This document shows positions 63,945 to 64,000 of a stretch of DNA of 64,000 nt, one piece after another. The notes under the pieces were generated by a model, which saw only the letters and a list, made by a program, of their open reading frames with translations, had not been told where the DNA came from and ran no database searches. Source of the DNA: Planktothrix sp. PCC 11201 (GTDB taxonomy: Bacteria > Cyanobacteriota > Cyanobacteriia > Cyanobacteriales > Microcoleaceae); assembly GCF_900009135.1 (NCBI RefSeq), contig NZ_LT797710.1, forward strand, positions 61,857 to 125,856, read 5' to 3'. Numbering within the stretch: position 1 is the stretch's first letter; each line of letters opens with the position of its first letter. Both the position numbers and the translations under genes were made by a program.

Positions 63945-64000
63945 CCTACCCCCCTGCCTCCCCTGCCTCCCCTGCCTCCCCTGCTCCCCCTGCCTCCCCT
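63945..64000. repeat. C-rich CTCCCCTGC repeat, cut by window end
   Basis: CCCCCTGCCTCCCCTGCC-type units run off the right edge, preceded by ACTTACTCCCTA. This resembles the C-rich arm of the composite repeat at 4928 and 24432. Confidence 0.75.

Noticed and set aside
1..64000. Prophage or integrated plasmid
   Set aside because: No integrase, capsid, tail, terminase or replication gene is visible; the accessory pieces are small and separated by housekeeping genes.

Overview
The window is chromosomal DNA of a beta-cyanobacterium. The evidence is a beta-carboxysome operon (ccmK2-K1-L-M-N-O), the CO2-uptake NDH-1 genes ndhF4-ndhD4-cupB, ndhH, a CrtR-type carotenoid hydroxylase, a COP23 protein, a LabA-like protein, an Rre1/Ycf29-like regulator and frequent HIP1 octamers (GCGATCGC). 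The AT-leaning base composition, many short intergenic repeats and many sensor proteins resemble filamentous Oscillatoriales (Planktothrix or Arthrospira relatives); that placement is inference.

Layout. 1-4739 (minus): polysaccharide export genes wzm and wzt, then a sulfotransferase/coiled-coil protein cut by the window edge. 5036-10066: an overlooked 40-aa membrane peptide, a UPF0182 membrane protein and NAD synthase. 10168-16478 (minus): the ccm operon. 17038-21751 (plus, divergent): ndhF4-ndhD4-cupB. Both halves serve inorganic carbon concentration, one taking up CO2 as bicarbonate and the other fixing it in carboxysomes. 21917-27860: lepB, crtR, a COP23 protein, pyruvate kinase and ndhH. 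28147-29334: a compact two-gene J-domain/HNH module. 29395-38238: rsmH, a dienelactone hydrolase, a DUF1345 protein, a c-di-GMP regulator and a large hybrid kinase. 38271-43372: a decayed toxin-antitoxin locus, trpB, a CAP lipoprotein, a ribonuclease D-like protein, a 95-bp tandem repeat, tRNA-Ser and a phosphoesterase. 43502-50521: nadA, a DUF2064 protein, two pentapeptide-repeat proteins, a CBS protein and a shortened histidine kinase. 50522-53540 (minus): a 2OG-Fe(II) oxygenase and an AAA ATPase/TOPRIM-like (DUF4276) pair that looks like a defence module. 53629-58979: lpxC-fabZ-lpxA, a DUF29 protein, a NACHT-like ATPase and a glycosyltransferase. 58976-63844: small hypothetical genes, leuA, a labA-like gene, rre1 and a 2Fe-2S protein.

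The most notable find is a complete IsrB element (about 11665-13041) inserted between ccmM and ccmN. IsrB is the HNH-less relative of IscB, a Cas9-ancestor family. The element carries a PLMP/RuvC/bridge-helix protein, an upstream structured omega RNA (HEARO-like) and a right-end hairpin. It lies in the same orientation as the carboxysome operon, so operon read-through could express it. Its right end abuts the ATGA of the ccmN start codon, which fits the NTGA target-adjacent motif known for IsrB. The insertion appears to have separated the ccmN ribosome-binding site from its start codon.

Other points of interest are the AAA/TOPRIM-like pair, the J-domain/HNH pair, a kinase that has lost its ATPase and receiver domains but kept a tail shared with the large hybrid kinase, and a composite dispersed repeat present in both orientations.
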